A stretch of 38,077 bases of DNA, taken from assembly GCA_024698805.1 (NCBI GenBank), contig JAILQT010000056.1, forward strand, positions 1 through 38,077, given 5' to 3'. Positions within the stretch are counted from its first letter, which is position 1, and every line of letters begins with the position of its first letter. The notes beneath the pieces were generated by a model, which did not search any database, was not told the origin of the DNA, and saw only the letters and a list, made by a program, of their open reading frames with translations. Shown here piece after piece: positions 26,292 through 36,106 of this stretch. Origin of the DNA: Solobacterium sp. (lineage in GTDB: Bacteria > Bacillota_I > Bacilli_A > Erysipelotrichales > Erysipelotrichaceae). A program made the position numbers and the translations under genes.

Positions 26292-28119
26292 GGCCGTGAC
26301 TCCTTCCCGGCTTGTTTCGGCGGTAATCAATGATGAGCAGAATGGCGGTCAGGAACAGGAAGGAGATGACCGGGATGATCATGGCCAGCAGTTTCAGGCT
26401 GATGAAGGAACCGGCCGGTCCTTCCGCTGCAGGTTCCATTTTATTATACAGTGTCAGGTCCCCTGTAATAACGGAATGATGATCAAACGGTTCGTCATTA
26501 TCCAAGCGGTACCAGATATACTCCTCCCCGATCCCCATATCCTCCGGTCTCGGGACCAGTGTGCCCGGGCTGTTGAGGGGCACATATAAGGAAACGATCG
26601 GGAATCCCCGCGGTCCCTGTGACGCAAAAGATACTTCACAGTATTCCTTATGATCGATCCACAGTGAATTCAGGAAACCGACGCGCTCAGACAGGAAACG
26701 CCCGATGGGCATCAGATCCTTACTGTTTTCATACAGCACCGGCCATCTGATCTGATCGGCATATACGGCTTTTTCGATTTTTTCAGCTGCAGCAGGGAGA
26801 TCATCGATCATCCGGTCCAGCAGCGGAAGGAATTCGGTATCGTAGAGATTCTGCACATATTCCGCGAATCCTTCCTGTTTCCAGAGATCCCTGTACCATA
26901 TTGTGCCCTGCATCTTAAGGTTATACGGCGAGATCCAGTCTACCCAGGTCGCATCGCCTAATGTCATATCGTAATCCCAGCAGGGACCGGCATACAGTTT
27001 TTTTGCGGATTCATCCCAGTAATAGTACTGGCTCGCTTCTCCCCCGTCGATATTCGCAAATATCTCCTCGATCAGGTATTTCCTGGCAAACGTATCCAGA
27101 TCGATATAATCCATCCAGTTTTCTTCAGGCAGTGCGTCCATGAATTCCTGCAGATACGCTTTCAGACGTTTATATTTCGCGTCCGTCGAAATGCTGGGCT
27201 CGACGATCTCCGCGAATATTGTGTCATCCAGCTTCAGGGCGGTATCCGGGTCATCCAGTTTCGTTACATAATTATTCAGGCAGATCGTAACGTATTCGAC
27301 CTTCTTTTCCTTAAACCTGTCTGCAGCATTCTCTTTTCTTTCGCAGAGCAGGTACAGGCCCGCATACTCGCCGTCCAGGTACAGGTCGACATATTCATTT
27401 TCAGGGACCCAGCCCGGATGCGGGCTGACACTGTCCGCAAAATCATAGATCAGTTTATTGCGCAGATGCGTATTGTCGGATGCGTTTGCGATCAGCACCC
27501 ATTCCATGGCTTCGCCCATTTCCAGAAGGGATGCCGGTTCATAGAAATACAGGTTATAGGGCTTTTTCTCATAGTTCCACGATGAATTCCCGCGTCCACG
27601 GATATCATTGTATCCCTGATAATCGAGATGCCCGTCCGCAGTGTAGACAGTGGTGACGGCCCGTTCCTTATGGCTTTTATCCGCATTGACCCGTTCCATA
27701 TTCCGGGAAAAGGTATCGACATACATGGCCGCCGCATTGGCGGACTGGACAAACTGCAGGATCCTGGGGGAAAACCCGTCACCGGTCAGTTCATAATCCG
27801 TATTCAGGGAAAAACTGCTGCAGTCCATCCCCTGCGTCAGCTGCACCCCGTCCAGGCGGTAATCCAGCGAAGCAGGCAGCTGGATCTCCGTCCTGTCCAG
27901 ATCTGCGTACGAGGGCAGGAAAACATAGTACCTGTCACCATCCCGGTTCCAGCACACGATCTCTTCAGATCTTTCGGGCGTTTCCCCTGCGGACACACGA
28001 AAAGAAAGAAATGAGACCGGGTCTTCTTCCGGTTCTGCCCTTTGCTCAAGATACAGGAAGAATACAAAAACCAGCCCCAGTCCAATGGTCAGAAGTATCA
28101 GCCATCCATTTTTTTTCAT
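26284..28119 (-). CDS. CotH kinase family protein (membrane-anchored)
   Basis: N-terminal TM; DIRGRGNSSWNYEKKPYNLYF and CWDYDMTLGD, CotH kinase signatures; C-terminal TM. Confidence 0.9.
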   Translation of the reverse strand: MKKNGWLILLTIGLGLVFVFFLYLEQRAEPEEDPVSFLSFRVSAGETPERSEEIVCWNRDGDRYYVFLPSYADLDRTEIQLPASLDYRLDGVQLTQGMDCSSFSLNTDYELTGDGFSPRILQFVQSANAAAMYVDTFSRNMERVNADKSHKERAVTTVYTADGHLDYQGYNDIRGRGNSSWNYEKKPYNLYFYEPASLLEMGEAMEWVLIANASDNTHLRNKLIYDFADSVSPHPGWVPENEYVDLYLDGEYAGLYLLCERKENAADRFKEKKVEYVTICLNNYVTKLDDPDTALKLDDTIFAEIVEPSISTDAKYKRLKAYLQEFMDALPEENWMDYIDLDTFARKYLIEEIFANIDGGEASQYYYWDESAKKLYAGPCWDYDMTLGDATWVDWISPYNLKMQGTIWYRDLWKQEGFAEYVQNLYDTEFLPLLDRMIDDLPAAAEKIEKAVYADQIRWPVLYENSKDLMPIGRFLSERVGFLNSLWIDHKEYCEVSFASQGPRGFPIVSLYVPLNSPGTLVPRPEDMGIGEEYIWYRLDNDEPFDHHSVITGDLTLYNKMEPAAEGPAGSFISLKLLAMIIPVISFLFLTAILLIIDYRRNKPGRSHGHA

Positions 28120-28176
28120 TGATCGTGCCCTCGTAAAAAACCGTTTTCACCATGAATCAGCAGGAGATTTTTTTTG

Positions 28177-28205
28177 ATTGTATGTAAATTTAACTGTTGT
28201 GTCAA
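28177..28205 (-). promoter_or_regulatory. Consensus sigma-A promoter of the CotH-VTC-DUF4956 cluster
   Basis: Minus strand TTGACA-N17-TACAAT about 58 bp upstream of the CotH ATG. Confidence 0.75.
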
Positions 28206-28312
28206 CTTAAGCCCTTCTGCGCTGCTGCACTGCCGCATCTGCGGGAACAGCGGGATCACTTTCAGCCGGTCCGGCAGGAAGCACTGCATGGACCATATCG
28301 GCAGACGGGGAT

Positions 28313-28900
28313 CTATCTGAACCAGTAGATCCCGTCATTCTGAGACTGGATATAAGCTCCTTGAGGCACCTGTCTGAGTACCATATGGACATCCATATAA
28401 TCCGGCATGGGGCTCAGCATTCCGATAATACCGGACGGCACACATACAGCTGTAAGTATTGGGGACGACGGCGCAGTCAGAAATACAGCAAGCGGAATGA
28501 TTCCCAGAAGTACCGGCATCAGACTCATAACAACGAACCTCTGCCTGCTGATCTTCTCATGACAGACTGCAAACGCTGCGAATTTCTCAAGGGAGATCCC
28601 AATATATACCGTCTGGCCTTCGCAATAACAGACTGCATGCAGCAACTCATGGACAGGTATCAGTAACAGGCCTGTAAGGATCCCGACAGGTACAAGGGCA
28701 GGGTAAACTGTTTTAGTCCCCAGCCAGTGCCACTTAATAAAGATGATCAGGAGGCAGATCAAAAACGGAACGATCCCGTACGGGAGGCTGCCGGTGAAGA
28801 TGCCGTCGTTTCTAACCAGTTTTACAGCATTTTCGGGCAATGGTTTTTCCGGGAACCTGCTGTCCCATTTTTTATTGCCGCACCAGATGATATGCGCCAT
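28313..28900 (-). CDS. DUF3267 putative membrane zincin metalloprotease
   Basis: TM segments and IPVHELLHAVCY (HExxH); SPMPDYMDVHMVL near the C-terminus. Confidence 0.82.
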   Translation of the reverse strand: MAHIIWCGNKKWDSRFPEKPLPENAVKLVRNDGIFTGSLPYGIVPFLICLLIIFIKWHWLGTKTVYPALVPVGILTGLLLIPVHELLHAVCYCEGQTVYIGISLEKFAAFAVCHEKISRQRFVVMSLMPVLLGIIPLAVFLTAPSSPILTAVCVPSGIIGMLSPMPDYMDVHMVLRQVPQGAYIQSQNDGIYWFR

Positions 28901-28948
28901 TTTTACACCTCCGCAAATCCCGGTGTTCCGGACTGCCGCTGCAGGGAT

Positions 28949-30223
28949 TCATCCCTGCGGCAGATCATGTTTCGGCAGCCGTTTCGGATAAGGCCCTTCT
29001 TCTTTGCAGGACAGGCCGATTCTGGCCAGTTCTTCCCGGAATGCACGCGCATATTTATCCGTGTCGACCAGCTGCATGAATCCGACGATGATCTTATCTG
29101 CCAGCGCAGTGATCTCAATTGTGAAATGGCCTTCAATGATATATGCATACCAGTCTATATAGTCAGCTACTTCCCCCCAGTCCATCTGCCCCGTGTAATT
29201 GAGGACAAAGCTGCCGTGCCCTGTTGAATGGCTGTGCTCAGCAATGTATTTCCTCTTGTTTTTTATGCCATGTTCCTGGTCCGCTGCATCATAAAGACTG
29301 TACAGATTCCTGAGTTCCGCATGACTGACCGAGGGATCTGACTGAAGGATGATCTGTCCCCTGGTCATCGTTCCGAGCGTCTCCAGATCCCTGTCGAGCA
29401 TATCCCTGTCGAATCCCACATGTATATGGCTCATAATATCGCAGTGCGTATCCGGAAGCCCCAGGCTTTCACGCGGGTTATGCGCGCACTCCCCTGTGAT
29501 CGTCTTATACTTTTTTGCGAAGAAGCGGTCAAGGACCCTCGCGAAGATAATAAAGAATAACGCCATTACACTCGCATCATTCTGCCTGGCAACTTTGATC
29601 AGTTCCGCCTGGTCGATCACAAAGACCCGGTAATTCGGCTTCCTCATAAAGGGATTCATCAGACCGTTCAGATAATCCGCTGCAAGTATCGGTGATTTTC
29701 CATCCTTCCTCCTGAAGACCGGCTCTTCTTCAGTCAGCATCCCCATGGAAGGCTCGGCTGTTTCCGTCGGGAGCAGAGCGCTGTCCGGCTTCCGGATCCC
29801 CGGGGAATCGGGATCAGCGTTATATTTCTCCTTAACGTATTCATAGACCGTCGTCATGACCCACGGCTGGAATCCCTTTCCGCCGCACAGGCTGTGACTG
29901 ATATTCAGATAAATGTCTTTCCCTTCGCAGTCTGCATAGACCAGGTGCCCGTTGACAGCCTTGCTGCCAAGCTTCGGCAGTTTCTTCCCTGTCGGCAGCA
30001 CAACGACTCTTGCGTCATTCGGCAGGAGGACATATCCGCCCTCTTCGTCGAGGGATACCCTGACCGCAAAGTACGGATATCTCTTCATTGCCGTATTTAC
30101 AGCCTGATCGAGTACGGCTCTGTCTGCCTCATCCTTCATCCGCACATGGATCCTTACCGTGTGTGAAAACATTTTCTCGCTCTGGTAAAGCCTGTATGTA
30201 TTAATGCTGTATTTCATGTTCAA
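28949..30223 (-). CDS. Condensation/alcohol-acetyltransferase-like CoA-dependent acyltransferase superfamily protein
   Basis: ADRAVLDQAVNTAMKRYPYFAVRVSLDEEGGYVLLPND...YLNISHSLCGGKGFQPWVM (HxxxG-type motif); 424 aa. Confidence 0.6.
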   Translation of the reverse strand: MNMKYSINTYRLYQSEKMFSHTVRIHVRMKDEADRAVLDQAVNTAMKRYPYFAVRVSLDEEGGYVLLPNDARVVVLPTGKKLPKLGSKAVNGHLVYADCEGKDIYLNISHSLCGGKGFQPWVMTTVYEYVKEKYNADPDSPGIRKPDSALLPTETAEPSMGMLTEEEPVFRRKDGKSPILAADYLNGLMNPFMRKPNYRVFVIDQAELIKVARQNDASVMALFFIIFARVLDRFFAKKYKTITGECAHNPRESLGLPDTHCDIMSHIHVGFDRDMLDRDLETLGTMTRGQIILQSDPSVSHAELRNLYSLYDAADQEHGIKNKRKYIAEHSHSTGHGSFVLNYTGQMDWGEVADYIDWYAYIIEGHFTIEITALADKIIVGFMQLVDTDKYARAFREELARIGLSCKEEGPYPKRLPKHDLPQG

Positions 30224-30232
30224 GATCCCCTT

Positions 30233-30877
30233 TCAAAATTCAGCGCCTGCCGCGAACCTGCCGTCTTTGTCTGCGAGTTTCCTGTAAAACCCACTGCTTT
30301 CGTATTTCGGCTCAAAGGCTTCGTCATATCTGTCAAGTCCGTCCTCGATCGCATCCGCATCGTCCTCATTGCCGGAAGAGACCCGGAAACGCGTACCGCT
30401 GCTGTTTGCCGGCACATAATCCGGCGTGTTTCTGTCAAGGTATTTGACCAGTGAATAATCGATATGGCCGTTTGCCTTTTCCAGCGTCGTAAAGACCGTG
30501 TAGCCGTGCTTTTCGTAAAACAGTCTGGCCATATAACTGGCAGTGCCGAGTGTCACGACCCGGCAGCCCTTCTCTTTTGCAATACGCTCGGCCTCGCGGA
30601 GGATCATCGAGCCGATCCCCTGATGACGGTATCGTTCATCCACTCAAAGCTCTTCAAGCAGGACTCTTGCCCAGTGGTATTCATAGGCCTCCGCGATACA
30701 GCCGCCGATGATCCTGCCGTTTTCGTCTTCGACTTTGAGAACGAATTCCTCTGCGTCTGCGTCCACTTCGCGCGGAACGATCTCATCGATCTTCGCACTG
30801 ATATATCCGGCTTCTTCTTTTGTCAGATCTTCAATTTTCAATCCATTATTCTTTTCCGCAAAACCCGGTTTGCTCAT
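30233..30877 (-). pseudogene. GNAT family N-acetyltransferase with in-frame TGA
   Basis: ORF 30644-30877 ends ARVLLEEL[TGA] and the same frame continues VDERYRHQGIGSMILREAERIAKEKGCRVVTLGTASYMARLFYEKHGYTVF. The stop sits where Trp (LWVDERYR) is expected. Confidence 0.85.
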
Positions 30878-31224
30878 AGTCCCCCGCCTCTTTTCAGATG
30901 ATACAGGTCTATTGTATCAGCTCATATCCTGTCATGACAGCTTCCGGCTTCATATTCGCACCGTATTCAGGAAACAGATTCTGTGCAGGAACTCTTTTGT
31001 CTGTTATATGATCTGCACATTCCCGCATGATTTGCCTGAATGTGTATTCTGCTTTTCTTCCCATGAAAAATCACATCTCCGCAGGAAGCGCTTTTGATAC
31101 TTGCGCTGTCTGCTTCAGTGAGACGATATCACATTGCCTTCCGTCTTTTTGCTTTCTGAGCATCATACCCTTTCGCCAAGCAGTTTCGTATTATGATTTG
31201 TTCAGCAATAAAGGAGTAATGATC

Positions 31225-32043
31225 ATGCGTAAAAATGACATTCAGGAAATGATCCTGGACATCTTTCATCATTCAGATGACAACCTGGTCCATCTGCCTG
31301 AAGAAAATGCGGATATTCCGATCCTGGAAGAACCGCTGACCGGTTTTGCCTCAGCCGATGACCCGCTGTTTGAGGAATACAAAGACCCGGAAGCGATCGG
31401 TGAAAGCTGGCTGGCCCCGCATGAGTGGCTGGACAGCGCAAAGACTGTGATCGTGTTCTTTTTCCCTTATTCCGAAGCAGTACGCAGCCGGGCTGCCGCA
31501 TCAAAGGAACTTATCAACGAAGCCTGGAAATATGGCTATCCGGCCGGTGCAGACCTGTCCAAAAAAATGACAAATATACTGCAGAAGCAGCTGGAAGAAG
31601 CAGGTCTGACCATCTGCAATCCCATCTTTGATCCGCGCATGAAGACAACCAGCATCAGGGTCACGAGCGGCGGTGATGAGGACCGCCATTACATCCCTTC
31701 CTGGTCCACCCGCCACGCAGCCTATGCGGCAGGTCTGGGTACGTTCGGTATTCACCGTCACCTTATTACCGAAAAAGGATCGTGCGGAAGCCTGACTACC
31801 CTGATCACCGATGCGGAATTTGAACCTGATCCCCGGCCGTATACAGGGCTCTATGAATACTGTATCCGCTGCGGCACATGCGCGGTGCGCTGTCCGGCGG
31901 ATGCGATCACCCTGAAATATCTGCGCAATCTGAAAAAGTGCTCAGATTTCGGTCATTACCTGACCGATAACTTTGGCGGCGGAGGCTGCGGAAAGTGTCT
32001 GTTCGGAGTATCCTGCGAGCATATCAACCCTTCAAAACACTGA
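31225..32043 (+). CDS. 4Fe-4S protein, epoxyqueuosine reductase (QueG)-like
   Basis: YIPSWSTRHAAYAAGLGTFGIHRHLITEKGSCGSLTTLITDAE...YCIRCGTCAVRCPADAITL...CGKCLFGVSCEHINP; RBS AAAGGAG upstream of ATG 31225. Confidence 0.8.
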   Translation: MRKNDIQEMILDIFHHSDDNLVHLPEENADIPILEEPLTGFASADDPLFEEYKDPEAIGESWLAPHEWLDSAKTVIVFFFPYSEAVRSRAAASKELINEAWKYGYPAGADLSKKMTNILQKQLEEAGLTICNPIFDPRMKTTSIRVTSGGDEDRHYIPSWSTRHAAYAAGLGTFGIHRHLITEKGSCGSLTTLITDAEFEPDPRPYTGLYEYCIRCGTCAVRCPADAITLKYLRNLKKCSDFGHYLTDNFGGGGCGKCLFGVSCEHINPSKH

Positions 32044-32148
32044 AGTTCTTATTTAACAGACCATGACATTAGTTCACCGGCTGCACACCAGGCAGCGTAC
32101 CGTCTCATCGATCTGGCGATCAGGAAACAAATCAAAAAAACTGAATGC

Positions 32149-32661
32149 CTACAGTTTCAATACTGCGGGTATTTCATCCCATCCTTCGGGCATCTTCTCC
32201 GCTTCCACGAATCCGAAAGACCGGTACAGTTTTCTGGCGACATCATTCTGCGGTTCATAGGAAAGCCAGCAGTATTCCGCTTCCCCGCATGGCCATGTCC
32301 GTATGAAGTCCAGCGCAAGTTTCATTGCTGCCTTACCATAGCCTTTCTTCTGATGATCCTTATCGATCATAAACCGCCAGATCAGGTAATTGTTTGTGAG
32401 CAGAGGATATTTCTTTCTGTCGGCTTCGTCATCAGCAATATCAAACCCGATCATCAGGAATCCGACCGGCGTATCTCCGTTATAGATTCCGAAAGACTGG
32501 GCATATCTGCCGTTTGTAATATTGGCATAGGCTTCCGCAAGGCTGTAACAGTTACTTGCTACGAACGCATACTGCGATTTATCCGGCGCCAGATCGATCA
32601 GTTCATCAAAATTCTTTGTATCTACTTTTACAAGCCGGACATTTCCATTCTCTGTATTCAT
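32149..32661 (-). CDS. GNAT family N-acetyltransferase
   Basis: YLIWRFMIDKDHQKKGYGKAAMKLALDFIRTWPCGEAEYCWLSYEPQNDVARKLYRSFGFVEAEKM. Confidence 0.9.
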   Translation of the reverse strand: MNTENGNVRLVKVDTKNFDELIDLAPDKSQYAFVASNCYSLAEAYANITNGRYAQSFGIYNGDTPVGFLMIGFDIADDEADRKKYPLLTNNYLIWRFMIDKDHQKKGYGKAAMKLALDFIRTWPCGEAEYCWLSYEPQNDVARKLYRSFGFVEAEKMPEGWDEIPAVLKL

Positions 32662-32841
32662 TTTACGTTCTCCTTAATTATTCCTGATTCGTGTCAGCTT
32701 CTTCAGGCACTGCGCATCTTTTTGTTCAAAGGGACTGGGATGAAATCCTTCTTCTGGCGGTACAAACAGGATACCGTCTCTATGTGAAATGAAAGCTGAA
32801 ACAGATCAGCAGATAAGAATGCGTCATATATCATATATTAT

Positions 32842-33168
32842 TTAATGGTTAATTCCAAAATTGCCTTTCTGTTCTGCACCTGTCTGGAAAAACCATTCAG
32901 CCTGTATATGTGTCATACCCGGCACAAAAAAAGGATAATGATGCAGCAGAGCACCAATATCCTCATAAGTCATACTTTCAGGAATCAGAGTTCGGATCCG
33001 TTGGAAGCTGTCACCTTCTGATACCCGTAACAGCAGTCTTTTTACTGCGCTTTCCTGTTCCGTTTCCGTAATTGTCATAGTCCACATAAATGAATCCGGC
33101 AGCGGGTTATTATCTTTAGTCAAACTGGCAGATCCACAATAAAAAGCCTGTGCAGGCTGCCGGTTCAC
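32842..33168 (-). CDS. Hypothetical protein
   Basis: 108-aa ORF, ITETEQESAVKRLLLRVSEGDSFQRIRTLIPESMTYEDIGALLHHYPFFVPGMTHIQAEWFF, protein-like composition, no recognised family; start uncertain. Confidence 0.4.
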   Translation of the reverse strand: MNRQPAQAFYCGSASLTKDNNPLPDSFMWTMTITETEQESAVKRLLLRVSEGDSFQRIRTLIPESMTYEDIGALLHHYPFFVPGMTHIQAEWFFQTGAEQKGNFGINH

Positions 33169-33239
33169 TGACAGTCCGCACCGGGCATTGTGTCAGCTCA
33201 GGATCCTGACTGCGCTTTCGAGGCTGCTAAGCCGCTTCT

Positions 33240-33806
33240 TCATGAAGCCGGCAAAGCCTCTTCTTTTTTGTCCTTTTCCCTTCCTTCATCGCTTTCCAGG
33301 ATCGCATAGATATAGGTGTCCTTCCAGACCGGTGCACCATCAGCGTCTTTAAGGAAATAAGTATTCTGCCTGAGATGTGCCTCGCGCCGGAAACCAACGC
33401 TTTCCAGCAGTTTCCACGAAGCAGTATTCCGCGGATCGCATTCGGCATAGACCCGGTGCACACCTTCCAGAAACGCGCTGCGGATGACTGCAGAAAGGGC
33501 TTCGCCTGCGTAACCCTGTCTCTGATAGTTTTTATTGATGATATAACCGACTTCTTTCGCGGCAAAATCCCTGGCTCCGCAATAGATATTGCCGATCACT
33601 TTCCCGGACGGGATATATTCGACGGCATAGAATTCATCCGAATCAAGCCTTGATTCCAAATGCTCTTTGCCGTTCTCACAGGTTATTCCCGGATAGCCTT
33701 CAAATTCGTCGTCTTCAAGCTGCGACAGGAATTCAAACAGATCATCGCAGTCGGACTCCCTGAATCGGCGCAGGAGCAGCCTGCTGGTTTTGATCTCTGT
33801 TTTCAT
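33240..33806 (-). CDS. GNAT family N-acetyltransferase (RimJ/RimL-like)
   Basis: IKTSRLLLRRFRESDCDDLFEFLSQ...VGYIINKNYQRQGYAGEALSAVIRSAFLEGVHRVYAECDPRNTASWKLLESVGFRREAHLRQN. Confidence 0.92.
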   Translation of the reverse strand: MKTEIKTSRLLLRRFRESDCDDLFEFLSQLEDDEFEGYPGITCENGKEHLESRLDSDEFYAVEYIPSGKVIGNIYCGARDFAAKEVGYIINKNYQRQGYAGEALSAVIRSAFLEGVHRVYAECDPRNTASWKLLESVGFRREAHLRQNTYFLKDADGAPVWKDTYIYAILESDEGREKDKKEEALPAS

Positions 33807-34234
33807 CGTTCCATTCCCCGCGGCTTTTGTTCCAGCACGCGCGTGATCGGCACCCAGCCTGAATATCTGGGATGGTCTCCCGTAAACGCCGTCATCTGTT
33901 CGACCATTCTGTAGTCATCTGTTCTTACCCTGTCCCAGGCATGAATAAGCCTGCCGTCTCCAAGGCTGATCCCGCAGTGACCCCAGTTCACAGGGCCCTC
34001 TTCGCTCAGACACAGGCAGTCATAGAAAACGAAAGCGCCTCTTTCGGGGATACCGTCCCGCAGTGCGTCCCTGTACAGCTCACAGGATTCTTTCGCGGAA
34101 TCCCCGCCATAGATTTCAATATGATTGCTGATTTCAAGTGCGTCCTCGATAAACGCCAGACACCAGCCTGCATACTCTGTGCTGCCAAGCCTGCTTTCAG
34201 CCCAGCGAATCATATTCTCTGTCAGTTTCTCCAT
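33803..34234 (-). CDS. NlpC/P60-like cysteine peptidase-fold protein
   Basis: GWCLAFIEDALE...GIPERGAFVFYDC...NWGHCGISLGDGRLIHAWDRVRTDDY: Cys then HCGISLGDG pattern. Confidence 0.65.
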   Translation of the reverse strand: MEKLTENMIRWAESRLGSTEYAGWCLAFIEDALEISNHIEIYGGDSAKESCELYRDALRDGIPERGAFVFYDCLCLSEEGPVNWGHCGISLGDGRLIHAWDRVRTDDYRMVEQMTAFTGDHPRYSGWVPITRVLEQKPRGMER

Positions 34235-34271
34235 TTGAAAACCTCAAATCTCCACAAATGAGAAGATTGCT

Positions 34272-34748
34272 TTATGTGAAATTCCGGATAGTATTGGGTT
34301 CACTTTTTCTTTTCTGGTAAGAGTTGAACCCATCCTCAGCCTTTATGATCCGATAACCTGATCTTCTGTAAAAAGCATTTGTCCGCTCATTCCAGCATGG
34401 GGTATCCAGATTAAACTCAGCAGCCCATGGGAAATTCTTTTCTATGCATTCCATCAAACGAATTCCGTAACCTTTTCTATGATAGACGCTGTCAATAAAG
34501 ATCCTGCCAATATATACGCTTTTTTCTGTTTCATCCGGGAATACAATGGCTGCCCCTACCAAATCATTTTCTATCATTGCCTGATACAGATGCCCCTGAC
34601 GGGCCATTTGCTGATGCCATTTGATCGAATCGAATCCAGGTGGACAATCACCTTTTTTTCCGCCGACATTTACATCTGTCTCAAAAGCTCTGACAGACAT
34701 CTCTGCTATTTTTTCTGCCTGATCTGCTTCTGCTTTGACAATATACAT
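34272..34748 (-). CDS. GNAT family N-acetyltransferase
   Basis: VYIGRIFIDSVYHRKGYGIRLMECIEKNFPWAAEFNLDTPCWNERTNAFYRRSGYRIIK. Confidence 0.9.
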   Translation of the reverse strand: MYIVKAEADQAEKIAEMSVRAFETDVNVGGKKGDCPPGFDSIKWHQQMARQGHLYQAMIENDLVGAAIVFPDETEKSVYIGRIFIDSVYHRKGYGIRLMECIEKNFPWAAEFNLDTPCWNERTNAFYRRSGYRIIKAEDGFNSYQKRKSEPNTIRNFT

Positions 34749-34781
34749 CCCACTTCTCCCGACTGTCTTACGAACATCGAC

Positions 34782-34807
34782 TGGGAATGAACCATTCCCA
34801 GGGTTTT
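34782..34807 (+). terminator. Hairpin followed by T-run on + strand
   Basis: CTGGGAA-TGAACCA-TTCCCAG-GGTTTTT; no + strand gene seen upstream. Confidence 0.4.
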
Positions 34808-35002
34808 TATAACCCGCTGCATTTTGTTATCTCATCATCCGCAAACCCTTGCAGATAGTGAATCTGCAGATGTTTTACTTTCCCTTGTGTTATATCGTCC
34901 CGCAGTGCTCTATAAGTACTGATAAGGGAAAGAATCCTCAGTAACACGATTTAATACCTGATGGGCAATCGAACTGCTGAAATGCTTTTTATAAAACAGA
35001 TC

Positions 35003-35851
35003 CTATTTTTTTCTTATGTACTCATGTACATGCCAGAACAAACTGAGTGCTGTCTCTATGTCATGGGTCTCCCATGTAGCGCAATCCTTTGTAAAGCCGC
35101 CTTTCCAGGGGAAACTGTCAGGCTCTTCAAAGTAATGCGTGTCCGTCAGTTTTAATTCACAAACACAATGATCCTGAAATGGATAAGCTGTTTTATTGTC
35201 ATAATCCTCTATTGCCTCAATTACGCCATTGAATATGATAGGATAAGTTTCCCCGCAGGAAGGTTCCCATGCCCTTGCACTGTCTTTGACCGTAATACAT
35301 GTAATATTTGGCGACAGCTCTAAAGCCTCCTTGTGAGATGCGGCACAACCTATGTTTGCAAGGTACGGTACACCACAAAAACACATAACGCTTTGACCGA
35401 TTTCGGCAACATGTAGCCCGTTTATATAGAATGAATCGATCGGGGGTGTATGGATTGTATGAGGAAAATAAGCGTTTTCTTCGCCTGCTCTTGCGTGTTG
35501 TCCAACAGTTATTATTCCGTATGGATCAATAGCAGCCTGACCGCGTATCCTGCTCCATAACGCTTCTCTGTTGGGCAAATCGAATGTACGCACAATCGAT
35601 GGAAGCTTCTCAATTTGCACATTATACTCCCTGCATCCGGCAAAATGCTCATCATAAAGAAGAATATCATCGATTCCCATTTCAACAGCAGCATTGCATA
35701 CCGCCAGAACATCGCTGGTAATGCAGTCTCTTCCATAAGAACGCCACAGGGTATTCTGAGGATGTAATTCCTCATGCCAGCATGCTTCTCTGTTCGAATC
35801 AAATATTCCGCTTGCACCTTCCATATCTGCAATAATTATCAACTGTTTCAT
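35003..35851 (-). CDS. M55 family metallopeptidase (DppA-like D-aminopeptidase)
   Basis: MKQLIIIADMEGASGIFDSNREACWHEELHPQNTLWRSYGRDCITSDVLAVCNAAVEMGIDDILLYDEHFAG: DxEG N-terminal metal site and D.H motif of M55. Confidence 0.85.
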   Translation of the reverse strand: MKQLIIIADMEGASGIFDSNREACWHEELHPQNTLWRSYGRDCITSDVLAVCNAAVEMGIDDILLYDEHFAGCREYNVQIEKLPSIVRTFDLPNREALWSRIRGQAAIDPYGIITVGQHARAGEENAYFPHTIHTPPIDSFYINGLHVAEIGQSVMCFCGVPYLANIGCAASHKEALELSPNITCITVKDSARAWEPSCGETYPIIFNGVIEAIEDYDNKTAYPFQDHCVCELKLTDTHYFEEPDSFPWKGGFTKDCATWETHDIETALSLFWHVHEYIRKK

Positions 35852-36106
35852 GTATGAGTTCTCCTTCATATTGTCATTTTCTTCTATGCGCACAGCATAT
35901 TTAAGAGTCTTATTCTTTTATCATTCTGACTTCCTTTGTAATGATCAATTCAAGACTCACAGCCGGCAGAGGAATATATCTTCAGAAACAGCTCCGCTGC
36001 CAACGGGTTTTGTATTGCTTTCATCATTACCTCCGCCTGTTATCGTCAGCACTTTCTGCTCCAGCCGTCCGGAAACTGTATCTGCCGGTCCGTATGGAAC
36101 CAGTAC

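Noticed and set aside
23424-30646. Possible alternative genetic code (UGA as Trp or Gly) suggested by two in-frame TGA codons
   Set aside because: UGA terminates uxaC (12251) and the XRE gene (8750); the two internal sites would need different amino acids, and one other gene is interrupted by TAG. Point mutation or error is simpler.
33227-33565. 112-aa minus ORF within the RimJ/RimL-like gene
   Set aside because: Out-of-frame overlap with a well-supported GNAT; basic, low-information translation.
34782-34807. Hairpin plus T-run on + strand as evidence for a hidden + strand transcript
   Set aside because: No supporting + strand ORF with RBS was seen upstream; kept only as a low-confidence terminator-like hairpin.
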